NCBI GenBank assembly: GCA_964423745.1
Contig: CAYRGG010000015.1
Coordinates: 1 to 64,000 of the forward strand
Origin: CAYRGG01 sp964423745
GTDB lineage: Bacteria; Pseudomonadota; Gammaproteobacteria; Competibacterales; Competibacteraceae
Direction: 5' to 3'
DNA: 64,000 bases
The notes beneath the pieces are model-generated. The model ran no database searches. It saw nothing but the letters and a program-made list of their open reading frames with translations, and was not told the DNA's origin. This document shows positions 27,968 through 37,843 of this stretch, piece by piece (positions within the stretch are counted from its first letter, which is position 1; each line of letters opens with the position of its first letter). The position numbers and the translations under genes were made by a program.

Positions 27968-28732
27968 TCAAGTTTTTGGCCATTGCATACGGAACTGCCG
28001 CACTTGCTTGTCGGCCCAGGTTTTCTCCGTGATTTCCACATGATTATTTATATCCACTTGTAAGATCGTCGATGAACAGGTGCCATAGTGGGGACTTTCA
28101 ATAAAAAGTGGCGACAACAGGCGTTCCCACTCTCGGGAAACCCCTGTACTAGGCAATTCCTCGTCAGCGGCCTGGGTGCGATCTTCTAATATCCCTAACA
28201 AGTCTTCTGTTTGTAGCGGCTTGTGGGCGTTTAAAAGTTGTTGCAGCCTAGATCGGCCCTTTTCTACTTTGGGCCACGGGGTGTTCAGCAGATGGTTACT
28301 TAATCCGTAATAACCGGGCGCTAACTGCTGAGGTCCCACGCTATGATAATTGGAGTAATAAAACAAACTGTGAATGTTCCCCACTAACAGATTAAAACCG
28401 TTATAGCGATCTCCATAAGGCGCCAGCTGTTTTAAATAGTCCTGAGGTTCAGTCTGGCTAGTTAAAAATCGGCTAACCAGATCTCCACGGGAAGGGGCAT
28501 CGGCCCGCACATGGTGAGGATCACGGTAATTGGTGATGGCCGCAAAGCGCCTGGTACGGGTTACACCCAACCAAGTACCGCCTGCCCGTAAATCCCGACC
28601 CGCCAATACATCAGGGGCATCGTTCCAAAACGCCATGGGCGCAGTCGGTCGTTCATAGAACTCATCACGGTTTCCCACCATCACCAACTGATAACGGGGA
28701 TGCGTTTGATAGGCAAATAGAATAAGGCACAT
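27968..28732 (-). CDS. NRDE family (TANGO2-like) protein
   Basis: A 254-residue protein starting with Cys at position 2 and carrying the family motif GNRDEFYERPTAP near residue 21, then LAGRDLRAGGTWLGV and AAITNYRDP. Human TANGO2 belongs to this family and is linked to heme or lipid handling, but the bacterial function is not settled. The early Cys may act as an N-terminal nucleophile after removal of Met, which is only a family idea. It stands alone. Confidence 0.88.
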   Translation of the reverse strand: MCLILFAYQTHPRYQLVMVGNRDEFYERPTAPMAFWNDAPDVLAGRDLRAGGTWLGVTRTRRFAAITNYRDPHHVRADAPSRGDLVSRFLTSQTEPQDYLKQLAPYGDRYNGFNLLVGNIHSLFYYSNYHSVGPQQLAPGYYGLSNHLLNTPWPKVEKGRSRLQQLLNAHKPLQTEDLLGILEDRTQAADEELPSTGVSREWERLLSPLFIESPHYGTCSSTILQVDINNHVEITEKTWADKQVRQFRMQWPKT

Positions 28733-28808
28733 AAAAGCTATTTTAAGACGCTTTGCGATTTAGCCATCAGTCGACGGGTTGTACTTAACTATGACGCCAA
28801 ATGCCATG

Positions 28809-29903
28809 TTAAACATAACTTCGTAACCGCACCGGCTGCCGCTGTGGCCCCCAATCACCGGGATTCGCCTCAAATACCCCGGCGCACACACTACCACAAG
28901 TAGTGCAGCAACCATCAGGGGCAAGGTTCCAATCACTCAACTGATACCAATTACGACCGATTAATTTCTGTCCACACTGGTGGCAATAGGTACTGCCCCC
29001 CGCCTCGTCGTATACATTGCCGGTGTAAACATAGCGAATGCCGTTTTCCAGCGCAATACGCCGCGCCCGGCTGAGGGTCTTGGGAGGTGTGTGGGTATGT
29101 TGCAACATCTTCCAGTCTGGATGAAAAGCCGTAAAGTGCATGGGCACCTCCTCCCCCAGATTTTCCACCACCCACTGGGTCATGGTTTGGAGTTCCTGAT
29201 CGGAGTCATTCTCACCTGGAATCAATAAGGTAGTCAGCTCAAACCAGACGTTAGTTTCATGCTTTAAATAAAGCAATGTGTCGAGCACTGGCTGCAAATG
29301 GCCACCACAGGTCTTCCAATAAAACGTGTCTGTAAAGGCTTTTAGATCGACATTGGCGGCGTCCATATAACGATAAAACTCTCGCCGTGGCTCATCGCAA
29401 ATATAACCCGCAGTGACAGCAACGGATTTGATGCCATAATCGCGGCAGGCTTTCGCCACGTCGATGGCGTACTCCATAAAGATCACCGGGTCATTATAGG
29501 TATACGCCACACTGCGACAACCCAGCTCATGGGCTACGCGAGCGATTTTCTCAGGGGATGCGGCGTCTGCCAGGGTATCGGTTTCACGGGATTTGCTCAT
29601 ATCCCAGTTCTGACAGAACTTACAGGCTAAATTACAACCCGCTGTACCAAAGGACAAGACAGGGGTGCCGGGCAAAAAGTGATTAAGAGGTTTTTTTTCG
29701 ATGGGGTCTATGCAAAAACCGCTAGAACGGCCATAGGTTGTCAAGACGATTTGATCGTTATGACAAGCGCGTACAAAGCAAAGACCCGCTTGGCCCTCTC
29801 GGAGTTTGCAAAGGCGGGGACAAACATCGCATTGGATACGTCCGTCTTCTAATTTATGCCAATGTTGGGTAGAGAATAACCTCTGTTGAATACTGGCGCT
29901 CAT
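28809..29903 (-). CDS. amrS: AmmeMemoRadiSam system radical SAM enzyme
   Basis: 364 residues with the radical-SAM cluster C-x3-C-x2-C at C90, C94 and C97 (GCNLACKFCQNWDMSK). Further cysteine pairs lie at both ends (CDVCPRLC near residue 25; CHQCGQ and CTTCG near the C-terminus), probably metal sites or rubredoxin-like knuckles. It belongs to the PFL-activase-like group found beside Memo and AMMECR1 genes. Here it is divergent from those two genes with about 190 bases between starts. Its substrate is unknown. Confidence 0.93.
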   Translation of the reverse strand: MSASIQQRLFSTQHWHKLEDGRIQCDVCPRLCKLREGQAGLCFVRACHNDQIVLTTYGRSSGFCIDPIEKKPLNHFLPGTPVLSFGTAGCNLACKFCQNWDMSKSRETDTLADAASPEKIARVAHELGCRSVAYTYNDPVIFMEYAIDVAKACRDYGIKSVAVTAGYICDEPRREFYRYMDAANVDLKAFTDTFYWKTCGGHLQPVLDTLLYLKHETNVWFELTTLLIPGENDSDQELQTMTQWVVENLGEEVPMHFTAFHPDWKMLQHTHTPPKTLSRARRIALENGIRYVYTGNVYDEAGGSTYCHQCGQKLIGRNWYQLSDWNLAPDGCCTTCGSVCAGVFEANPGDWGPQRQPVRLRSYV

Positions 29904-30092
29904 AGTAAGTAGCCTCCTGGCGGTGGCTTGGATGATTAATTATATTGTACCCTTTATTTAATAAAAGGGCGCAGAAGCAATAATCATAGACTTTGCAAGG
30001 AAATCGACTGACGTTATACTAAAGCCATTTGCTAATTAATTTAGCGCTTTACATTCTCTTCTCTTTGCATACGTCGAATGGAGGTATGCACC

Positions 30093-30887
30093 ATGACGAC
30101 AGTGCGCTCTCCCGCCGTGGCAGGTATGTTTTATCCTAACGATTCACGCGAACTCCACACTCAATTAAAGCATTTGCTGACTGACGCAAGTGTTACTGCA
30201 AGCCCTCCTCCAAAAGCGATGATTGTTCCCCACGCCGGTTATATCTACTCGGGACCCGTGGCCGCTTCCGCTTATACCCGATTAAAAGCCGCCAAAGACA
30301 CGATTCATCGCATTGTGTTACTAGGTCCTAGTCACCGGGTCGGTTTTCGGGGCATCGCCGCGAGCAGTATGGAGGCTTTTGATACGCCCCTAGGCCGTGT
30401 CTTAGTAGATCAGGGCGCTATTGCCCAGCTACAAAATTTATCCCAGGTGGGTTTTTTGGATAAAGCCCATACCCAAGAACATAGTTTGGAGGTACATTTA
30501 CCCTTTCTCCAAGAAGTATTGCATGATTTTAGCCTAGTACCCTTGGTGGTCGGCGATGCCAGCCCCGAAGAAGTGGGTATTGTGCTGGAAACCTTGTGGG
30601 GTGGTCCGGAAACCCTCATTGTTATCAGTTCTGACTTAAGCCACTATCACGATTACCAAACCGCGAAACAACTGGATGGCGCCACTTCCGAAGCGATTGA
30701 ACAGTTACGTTTTGAGCGCATCGGTTACGAGGACGCCTGCGGACGCAATCCCATCAATGGTTTATTATGGGTGGCACGGCGCCGCGCATTGCATGGCGAG
30801 ACCATCGACCTGCGCAACTCTGGCGATACAGCAGGACCGCGGGATCAAGTAGTAGGATATGGTGCTTATGTCTTCCACGAAAACTAA
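30093..30887 (+). CDS. amrB: AmmeMemoRadiSam system protein B (Memo family)
   Basis: About 264 residues of the Memo fold, which is related to extradiol dioxygenases. The metal-site residues of human MEMO1 (His, His, Cys) have counterparts in H47 (VPHAGYIYSG), H81 (GPSHRVGF) and C216 (EDACGRNP). SSDLSHYHDY is also conserved. The start at 30093 is chosen because a perfect GGAGGT lies upstream; the frame could start at 30078. It overlaps the AMMECR1 gene by 29 bases, a sign of coupled expression. Confidence 0.94.
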   Translation: MTTVRSPAVAGMFYPNDSRELHTQLKHLLTDASVTASPPPKAMIVPHAGYIYSGPVAASAYTRLKAAKDTIHRIVLLGPSHRVGFRGIAASSMEAFDTPLGRVLVDQGAIAQLQNLSQVGFLDKAHTQEHSLEVHLPFLQEVLHDFSLVPLVVGDASPEEVGIVLETLWGGPETLIVISSDLSHYHDYQTAKQLDGATSEAIEQLRFERIGYEDACGRNPINGLLWVARRRALHGETIDLRNSGDTAGPRDQVVGYGAYVFHEN

Positions 30888-31449
30888 CCTATCCAGCGAA
30901 GAGCAGGGAATGTTGCTCAAGGTCGCCCGCCAATCCATCCAATTTGGCTTCGACGAGCAACGTCCGCTGCCCATGGATACCACTGATTATCCAGAAGCCT
31001 TACGACCGCTACGGGCTACTTTCGTCACGCTACAACAGGCGGCGGGCCAACTTAGGGGCTGTATCGGCGCCCTCGAAGCCCGTTCCCCATTGGTGCAAGA
31101 CGTGGCCGATCACGCCTTCGCTGCAGCTTTTGAAGATCCGCGTTTCTTACCTGTACAAAAAGAGGAACTGCCTGAGTTACAGATTCATATTTCTGTGCTT
31201 TCACCATCCGAGCCCCTGCATTTTAGTTCCGAAGAAGAGCTACTCGCTCAACTACGCCCAGGGGTTGACGGCTTGATCTTACATCTCGGACAACGTCGGG
31301 CGACATTTCTGCCCGCAGTCTGGAAAAGTCTACCTGATCCTTACACGTTTCTTGTACAACTCAAACAAAAAGCAGGTTTACCCATCGATTTTTGGTCAGA
31401 CGAATTGCAGGTGGAACGTTACACTACCGATTCTTTTGGCGAAACTTAG
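30859..31449 (+). CDS. amrA: AmmeMemoRadiSam system protein A (AMMECR1 family)
   Basis: 196 residues with the AMMECR1 signature LRGCIGALEARSPLVQDVADHAFAAA (its core LRGCIG near residue 66) and the domain end LPEVWK-like LPAVWKSLPDPYTFL. The human homologue is AMMECR1 and biochemical function is unknown. It overlaps amrB upstream and abuts the CPBP protease gene downstream with no gap. Confidence 0.93.
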   Translation: MVLMSSTKTNLSSEEQGMLLKVARQSIQFGFDEQRPLPMDTTDYPEALRPLRATFVTLQQAAGQLRGCIGALEARSPLVQDVADHAFAAAFEDPRFLPVQKEELPELQIHISVLSPSEPLHFSSEEELLAQLRPGVDGLILHLGQRRATFLPAVWKSLPDPYTFLVQLKQKAGLPIDFWSDELQVERYTTDSFGET

Positions 31450-32127
31450 TTGGCTAACTTCAATGGGATTGCAAACTTTGTAGGTCTATGTACCGCCCTA
31501 TTTGGTCCAGCCCTATTGTTTATGCCTTTCCATCGCTTCCTCGGCGATCCTGAAAAACTCACCACCCGCGTGCTGGAACTGTTTTTTCTTTGGATGCTGG
31601 CTGCTTTAGTCATGTTCATTGTTATCGGGTGGGAGGCACAACCGGTTTCCTCCATCGGTCTTGCCCTTCGATGGGAGTCAGTGGTACTGGGATTGCTGTT
31701 AGCATTCGTATTTATTCGCCTAGTTGCCCCTTTTCTCTATTGGATGGTGAGTAGAATAGGCGCAGGTGGTTTTGAAAAAGGTCTTGCCAAATTGAGCTAT
31801 ATGCCTGTTTGGTTTTTGCTTTTCGCGGCCATCACCGGTGGGGTAGTCGAGGAACTACTTTACCGTGGTTATGCCATTGAACGGTTAGCCACACTCACCG
31901 GCAGCTATGGGTGGGCGGGTCTCATTTCAACTACGGTTTTCGCAATGGTGCATTTGCCCATGTGGGGATGGGGTCCAGTGGTCACATTTTTTGTATCAGG
32001 CGGGTTGCTCGCGCTTTTCTATATTTGGACACAAGATTTAGTAGCTTGCATAATTGGCCATGCGGTTACCGATGCGGTGGGGTTTATCACAGCTCATCGG
32101 GCTACACACACCTCACGAAACCAATAA
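31450..32127 (+). CDS. CPBP family intramembrane metalloprotease
   Basis: About 225 residues with six or so membrane segments and the complete CPBP/Abi motif set: E134-E135-x3-R139 (VVEELLYRGYA), H168 in FAMVHLP and H204-x3-D208 (GHAVTDAVG). These residues form the glutamate/histidine site of Rce1-like proteases. The frame starts with TTG directly after the amrA stop, so it is probably the third gene of that unit. An internal ATG at residue 25 would remove the first membrane segment. The substrate is unknown. Confidence 0.85.
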   Translation: MANFNGIANFVGLCTALFGPALLFMPFHRFLGDPEKLTTRVLELFFLWMLAALVMFIVIGWEAQPVSSIGLALRWESVVLGLLLAFVFIRLVAPFLYWMVSRIGAGGFEKGLAKLSYMPVWFLLFAAITGGVVEELLYRGYAIERLATLTGSYGWAGLISTTVFAMVHLPMWGWGPVVTFFVSGGLLALFYIWTQDLVACIIGHAVTDAVGFITAHRATHTSRNQ

Positions 32128-32130
32128 CAC

Positions 32131-33528
32131 TCAACGAGAATCCGTTTGCTTTTTAACGGGACGTCGCCACTTTCGTATAATTCGTTGTACGGCTCTAGCT
32201 ATTCCTAAGCTCCCCGATGGAACATTTTGGTTGATGGTGGAACCTGCGGCAATGGTGGCATTCTCACCGATTTTGATCGGCGCTATCAGCGCGGTATTGG
32301 AGCCCAAAAAAACACGATCTTCGATGATGGTTTTATGTTTATAGGCGCCGTCGTAATTGCAGGTGATAGAACCAGCCCCTACGTTGACGTCTGCGCCAAT
32401 CTGAGCATCACCAATATAGCTAAGATGGTTCACTTTCGAACCTTGTCCAATAGAGGCTGCCTTGACCTCCACAAAATTGCCAATTCGCACACTGTCAGCT
32501 AGCTGAGCCCCAGGACGAAGCCTTGCGAAGGGGCCAACCTGTACCCCTCGACCGATTCGAGCACCCTCAATTTGGCAATGGGATAGAATGCGGGAATCAT
32601 CTTCAAGAACCACATCGCGAAGGATTGAATAAGGCCCGATATGGACTCGATCCCCCAAGCGAATATCACCTTCAAAAATCACATTGGCGTCGATTACCAC
32701 ATCTTTACCAATAACGATTGAATCACTACGCACATCCACCCGAGACGGATCCAGTAACGTAGCCCCGTTGGCCATCAAGATTGCTGTTTGGCGGCGCTGA
32801 TAAGCACGCTCTAGAGCCGCCAGTTGGACTCTGTCGTTGACGCCCTGGACTTCTGCAGGATCATCCACAATAAACGTTTCCAACTTGATACCTTGTTGAA
32901 CCGCCATAGCGATTACATCGGTCAGGTAATATTCGCCTTGGCTATTGTTGTTGTCGAGGGCGTTGATCCAAGCCCGTAATAGCTTAGCAGGCGCTGCAAG
33001 AATGCCAGTACTAACCTCACGGATACAGCGTTCTTCAACCGTGGTATCCTTCTCTTCCACGATACACTGCACTTGACCGGCTTTGTCTCTTAGAATGCGC
33101 CCGTAACCTTTAGGATCAGTAAGTTCTGCGATCAATACGCTAAGGCAACCTCTGCGAGCACTTGCAATAAGGGGTTGCAGGGTTTCACCTTGGATAAGGG
33201 GAACGTCGCCATAGAGTACTAAAACTACATGATCATCGGCGATACTGGACAACGCACAGCTCACCGCATGGCCTGTACCTAATTGTTGAGGCTGCTCAAT
33301 CCAGGTAATCTTAGGATAGTTGTGAAAAGTGTCTCGGACGAGTTCACCGCCATGACCTTGAACCACAAAATAATTCGTGGCATCAAGCATATTGGCTGCT
33401 TCTAGCACATGGGCGAGCATGGGTTTGTCGCCTACACCATGCAGCACTTTGGGTAGATTTGAAACCATGCGCTTGCCCTTGCCGGCGCCAAGAATGACTA
33501 CCGACAGGAGAGGCATAGAAGCATTCAC
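32131..33528 (-). CDS. glmU: Bifunctional N-acetylglucosamine-1-P uridyltransferase / glucosamine-1-P acetyltransferase
   Basis: 465 residues. The N-terminal pyrophosphorylase domain has VILGAGKGKRM (usual consensus has Thr where Lys stands here) and LPKVLHGVGDKPML; the C-terminal half is a left-handed beta-helix of hexapeptide repeats (IGPFARLRPGAQL, AGSITCNYDG). It makes UDP-GlcNAc for peptidoglycan and LPS. It lies directly after atpC, as in many gammaproteobacteria, and its stop is three bases from the convergent protease gene. Confidence 0.96.
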   Translation of the reverse strand: MNASMPLLSVVILGAGKGKRMVSNLPKVLHGVGDKPMLAHVLEAANMLDATNYFVVQGHGGELVRDTFHNYPKITWIEQPQQLGTGHAVSCALSSIADDHVVLVLYGDVPLIQGETLQPLIASARRGCLSVLIAELTDPKGYGRILRDKAGQVQCIVEEKDTTVEERCIREVSTGILAAPAKLLRAWINALDNNNSQGEYYLTDVIAMAVQQGIKLETFIVDDPAEVQGVNDRVQLAALERAYQRRQTAILMANGATLLDPSRVDVRSDSIVIGKDVVIDANVIFEGDIRLGDRVHIGPYSILRDVVLEDDSRILSHCQIEGARIGRGVQVGPFARLRPGAQLADSVRIGNFVEVKAASIGQGSKVNHLSYIGDAQIGADVNVGAGSITCNYDGAYKHKTIIEDRVFLGSNTALIAPIKIGENATIAAGSTINQNVPSGSLGIARAVQRIIRKWRRPVKKQTDSR

Positions 33529-33530
33529 AA

Positions 33531-33953
33531 CTATCTCTTTATTTTACGTAACTGTTCAATAGCTCTTAATTGGGCTACGGCTTCCGCGAGTTCAGCCTGT
33601 GCTCTGGCATACTCGAAATCGCTTTGACGGTTTGTTAAGAGTTCCTCAGCATGTTGCTTGGCGGCTATTATAGCGGCTTCGTCGAGATCCCTAGCGCGTG
33701 CGCTGTTATCCGCCAAAACCGTCACCACATGGGGCTGCACTTCGAGAAAACCGCCCGACACATAAAATATTTGCTCTTCACCATCGGTCACCTTGACGCG
33801 GACTTGACCCGGTCGCAGGCGGGTGAGGAGTTGGTTATGGCGAGGCAAAATGCCTAACTCGCCCATTTCACCCGTCGCAGAGACCATTTCCGCAGGCCCT
33901 GAAAAAATCTCTTTATTGCTGCTAACAATGTTTACATGCATCGTCATGGCCAT
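33531..33953 (-). CDS. atpC: F1 ATP synthase subunit epsilon
   Basis: 140 residues with an N-terminal beta-sandwich (VNIVSSNKEIFSGPAEMVSATGEMGELGILPRH) and a C-terminal helical hairpin (ARAQAELAEAVAQLRAIEQL). It links the central stalk to the c-ring and can inhibit ATP hydrolysis. A GAGGTGG box precedes the start. Confidence 0.96.
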   Translation of the reverse strand: MAMTMHVNIVSSNKEIFSGPAEMVSATGEMGELGILPRHNQLLTRLRPGQVRVKVTDGEEQIFYVSGGFLEVQPHVVTVLADNSARARDLDEAAIIAAKQHAEELLTNRQSDFEYARAQAELAEAVAQLRAIEQLRKIKR

Positions 33954-33987
33954 AGCGCCACCTCATGCAAGTTAAGGAGTTTATCCA

Positions 33988-35364
33988 TTACAGATTTTTA
34001 CCACGTTCCACAGCTTCTTCAATGGAACCCACCATATAGAAGGCTTGTTCGGGCAAATGGTCATATTCGCCGTTTACAATGCCTTTGAAACTGGCAATGG
34101 TGTCCTTGAGGGGAACATATTTACCGGAGGTGCCGGTGAAGACTTCCGCCACGAAGAAGGGCTGGGACAAAAAGCGTTGCACCTTTCGGGCACGAGCTAC
34201 AGTGAGGCGGTCTTCATCGGAGAGTTCATCCATGCCCAAGATGGCGATGATGTCTTTGAGTTCTTTATAACGTTGTAGCGTATTCTGCACTGCTCGCGCG
34301 GTGTCGTAATGTTCTTGACCGATAACCAAGGGATCTAACTGCCGGGAGGTTGAGTCTAGAGGATCGACTGCCGGATAGATACCTAGCTCGGCGATTTGCC
34401 GAGACAACACCACCGTGGCATCCAAGTGCGCAAAGGTCGTGGCGGGGGAAGGATCGGTTAAGTCATCCGCCGGTACATAAACCGCTTGAATAGAAGTGAT
34501 AGAACCCGTCTGGGTAGAAGTAATGCGTTCCTGCAATACCCCCATTTCTTCCGCCAAAGTGGGCTGATAACCCACCGCGGAGGGCATCCGTCCCAACAAG
34601 GCGGACACTTCGGTACCCGCCAAGGTATAACGGTAAATATTGTCGATGAATAACAAAACATCGCGGCCTTCATCTCGGAAGAATTCCGCCATGGTCAAAC
34701 CCGTCAAACCAACCCGAAGCCTGTTACCGGGGGGTTCGTTCATTTGTCCATAGACCAAGGCCACTTTATCCAACACATTGGATTCACGCATTTCGTGGTA
34801 AAAGTCATTGCCTTCACGGGTTCGCTCACCCACACCAGCAAATACAGAGTAACCGGAATGCTCGATGGCGATGTTGCGGATCAACTCCATCATGTTAACG
34901 GTTTTGCCAACTCCCGCACCACCGAATAGACCCACCTTACCGCCTTTGGCGAAGGGACATAACAGATCGATAACTTTAATACCTGTTTCCAACAGTTCCG
35001 TGGTGCCGGACTGTTCTTCGAAGGTGGGAGCCTGACGGTGAATAGGCCAATGTTGTTCGGTTTCTACTTCGCCCCGGTGATCGATGGCATGACCCAGCAC
35101 ATTCATGATACGACCTAAAGTCGGCGTACCCACTGGCACAGAGATTGGTGTTCCCGTGTTGGTGACGCTCAAACCTCGTTTTAAGCCGTCGGAAGAGCCC
35201 ATGGCGATGGTGCGTACTACCCCGTCACCCAGCTGCTGCTCCACTTCCAAAATCAATCCCGTCTCTTCCACCTTAAGGGCATCATAGACTTTTGGAATCG
35301 AATCCCGAGGGAACTCAGCATCCACCACGGCCCCGATAATTTGTACAACCTTTCCAGCACTCAT
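33988..35364 (-). CDS. atpD: F1 ATP synthase subunit beta
   Basis: 458 residues, full length, with Walker A GGAGVGKTVNMME, the catalytic VFAGVGERTREGND, Walker B VLLFIDNIYRY and the DELSD hinge (GMDELSDEDR). It carries the catalytic nucleotide sites of the F1 head. Confidence 0.98.
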   Translation of the reverse strand: MSAGKVVQIIGAVVDAEFPRDSIPKVYDALKVEETGLILEVEQQLGDGVVRTIAMGSSDGLKRGLSVTNTGTPISVPVGTPTLGRIMNVLGHAIDHRGEVETEQHWPIHRQAPTFEEQSGTTELLETGIKVIDLLCPFAKGGKVGLFGGAGVGKTVNMMELIRNIAIEHSGYSVFAGVGERTREGNDFYHEMRESNVLDKVALVYGQMNEPPGNRLRVGLTGLTMAEFFRDEGRDVLLFIDNIYRYTLAGTEVSALLGRMPSAVGYQPTLAEEMGVLQERITSTQTGSITSIQAVYVPADDLTDPSPATTFAHLDATVVLSRQIAELGIYPAVDPLDSTSRQLDPLVIGQEHYDTARAVQNTLQRYKELKDIIAILGMDELSDEDRLTVARARKVQRFLSQPFFVAEVFTGTSGKYVPLKDTIASFKGIVNGEYDHLPEQAFYMVGSIEEAVERGKNL

Positions 35365-35397
35365 GTGTGAAAAACCTCTATGAAACTTGTAAAAAAT

Positions 35398-36273
35398 CTA
35401 TACTGCTGCAGCGCCGGCTACGATTTCTGACAGCTCCTGGGTAATGGCTGCCTGACGGGCTTTGTTATAAACCAACTGCAATTGATCGATAAGAGTCTCG
35501 GCATTCTCAGAAGCGCTTTTCATGGCCACCATCCGGGCGGCCTGCTCGCAAGCCATATTTTCCACTACCGAGCGGTAGACCCGGGCCTCTAAATAGCGCT
35601 GTAGCAGCTGGTCTAGTAATTCTTTGGCATCGGGTTCATAAATATAATCCCAATGCTGTCGTGACGGTTGCGGCGTTTGGATATCCAAATCTTCAAGGGG
35701 AGCTGGCAGCAGTTGAAGGATAAACGGTCTCTGGGTCATGGTATTGACGAACTGATTGCGCACCACAAAAAGCCGGTCTATCTGCCCTTCTTCATAGGCA
35801 TTGACCATTACCATAATCGGGCCACGCAATACTTCAGGATCTGGCAAATCTCCCAGATTCGAGGCGGCTGCCAAAATATTAAACCCCCGTCGACCTAAAA
35901 AAGCCGAGGCTTTCTTACCAATGGGACAGAGATCAATTTCCACGTCTTGCTCATGCCATTCTCTCATATGAGGCAACAGGTTTCTAAACAGATTGATGTT
36001 TAATCCCCCGCATAGACCCCGATCTGTGGAGACCACGATGTAACCTACCCGATTGACAGGACGATCCACCAAATAAGGATGACGATATTCAGAGTGCCCA
36101 GAGGCCAAATGCGCCACCACTTCACGAATTTTATCCGCATAAGGCCGGGCCGCCTGCATACGGTCTTGAGCCTTACGCATCTTACTGGCGGCCACCATTT
36201 CCATGGCGCTGGTAATCTTTTGGGTATTTTGAATACTACGGATCTTTGTGCGTATTTCTTTTCCGCTAGCCAT
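35398..36273 (-). CDS. atpG: F1 ATP synthase subunit gamma
   Basis: 291 residues, with the N-terminal coiled-coil helix (RSIQNTQKITSAMEMVAASKM) and the C-terminal helix (MKSASENAETLIDQLQLVYNKARQAAITQE) that form the rotating shaft. Order and spacing are standard between atpA and atpD. Confidence 0.97.
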   Translation of the reverse strand: MASGKEIRTKIRSIQNTQKITSAMEMVAASKMRKAQDRMQAARPYADKIREVVAHLASGHSEYRHPYLVDRPVNRVGYIVVSTDRGLCGGLNINLFRNLLPHMREWHEQDVEIDLCPIGKKASAFLGRRGFNILAAASNLGDLPDPEVLRGPIMVMVNAYEEGQIDRLFVVRNQFVNTMTQRPFILQLLPAPLEDLDIQTPQPSRQHWDYIYEPDAKELLDQLLQRYLEARVYRSVVENMACEQAARMVAMKSASENAETLIDQLQLVYNKARQAAITQELSEIVAGAAAV

Positions 36274-36285
36274 AGAACTACCCGA

Positions 36286-37827
36286 TTACCAAACTTGGCT
36301 GGTTTTGAAATCCTCCACGGCTTTCTTTAACGCCGCTTCGATTTCATCGTTAAAATCACCTGTCTCGTTGATCTGGGTCATCAGCTCGCCGTGGTTATTG
36401 CGCATATAGGCCAATAATGCAGCCTCAAAATCACCGATTTTATTGATATCCAGATCATCCAAGTAACCCCGATCAACGGCATACAAGGAAACGCCCATCT
36501 CGGCGACCGTTAAAGGCGAATACTGCTTTTGCTTCATCAATTCGGTCACCCGCTGACCACGGTCTAACTGTTTGCGGGTTGTTTCGTCTAAGTCAGAGGC
36601 AAACTGCGCGAAAGCGGCCAGTTCCCGATACTGGGCAAGAGCCAAACGCACACCACCACCGAGCTTTTTAACGATTTTGGTCTGGGCAGCACCACCGACT
36701 CGGGATACCGATAGACCCGCGTTAATGGCGGGACGTACACCGGCGTTAAACAGATCGGATTCCAAATAAATCTGGCCGTCGGTGATGGAAATAACGTTGG
36801 TGGGCACAAAGGCTGACACGTCACCCGCTTGGGTTTCAATAATGGGCAGCGCAGTTAGGGAGCCTGTTTTACCTTTCACTTCGCCGTTGGTGAGCCGCTC
36901 CACCTCTTCGGCATTGATGCGGGAAGCCCGCTCAAGAAGTCGCGAATGGAGATAAAACACATCACCGGGATACGCTTCACGCCCTGGCGGGCGTTTCAAC
37001 AACAGGGAGACTTGGCGGTAAGCCCAGGCTTGCTTGGTGAGGTCATCGTAGATAATTAAAGCGTCTTCACCCCGGTCGCGGAAGAATTCACCCATGGCGC
37101 AACCAGAATAGGGAGCAATATATTGCATGGCGGCGGAATCAGCGGCACTGGCCGCCACCACGATAGTGTGGTCCATGGCGCCGTGTTCTTCCAGTTTACG
37201 CACAACACCGGCAATAGATGAGTTTTTCTGGCCGATGGCCACATAGATACAGGTAACGCCAGTACCCTTTTGATTGATGATGGCATCGATGGCAACAGCG
37301 GTTTTGCCGGTTTGGCGGTCGCCGATAATCAGTTCCCGTTGACCACGACCAATGGGTACCATGGCATCGATGGCTTTGAGACCGGTTTGCACCGGTTGAC
37401 TCACCGACTGCCGCTCGATCACGCCTGGGGCAATAACCTCAATAGGCGATGACAAATCGGTTTCGATAGGACCTTTGCCGTCGATGGTTTGCCCTAGAGA
37501 GTTGACGACTCGACCGACAAGGGCTCTACCCACGGGCACTTCCAAAATACGCCCGGTGCATTGCACGGTGTCGCCTTCAGAAAGATGGCGATAGGCGCCT
37601 AAAATCACCGCACCGACAGAATCGCGTTCTAAGTTTAAGGCAACGCCAAAGGTATTATTGGGAAACTCTAACATTTCCCCCGCCATGGCGTTTTCTAAAC
37701 CATGGACCCGCGCGATACCGTCAGTCAAACTGACCACCGTACCTTCGGTTCGCGCTTCTGCAACAACCTGAAACTTTTCAATGCGTTGGCGGATCAGGTC
37801 GCTGATTTCAGATGAACTCAGTTGCAT
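36286..37827 (-). CDS. atpA: F1 ATP synthase subunit alpha
   Basis: 513 residues with P-loop GDRQTGKTAVAID and the family signature PAINAGLSVSRVGG. It forms the non-catalytic nucleotide sites of F1. Confidence 0.98.
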   Translation of the reverse strand: MQLSSSEISDLIRQRIEKFQVVAEARTEGTVVSLTDGIARVHGLENAMAGEMLEFPNNTFGVALNLERDSVGAVILGAYRHLSEGDTVQCTGRILEVPVGRALVGRVVNSLGQTIDGKGPIETDLSSPIEVIAPGVIERQSVSQPVQTGLKAIDAMVPIGRGQRELIIGDRQTGKTAVAIDAIINQKGTGVTCIYVAIGQKNSSIAGVVRKLEEHGAMDHTIVVAASAADSAAMQYIAPYSGCAMGEFFRDRGEDALIIYDDLTKQAWAYRQVSLLLKRPPGREAYPGDVFYLHSRLLERASRINAEEVERLTNGEVKGKTGSLTALPIIETQAGDVSAFVPTNVISITDGQIYLESDLFNAGVRPAINAGLSVSRVGGAAQTKIVKKLGGGVRLALAQYRELAAFAQFASDLDETTRKQLDRGQRVTELMKQKQYSPLTVAEMGVSLYAVDRGYLDDLDINKIGDFEAALLAYMRNNHGELMTQINETGDFNDEIEAALKKAVEDFKTSQVW

Positions 37828-37843
37828 ACATTATCCCCTTTAC

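Noticed and set aside
32054..32502. Plus-strand frames overlapping the glmU 3' end
   Set aside because: They are antisense to glmU and have no recognisable product.
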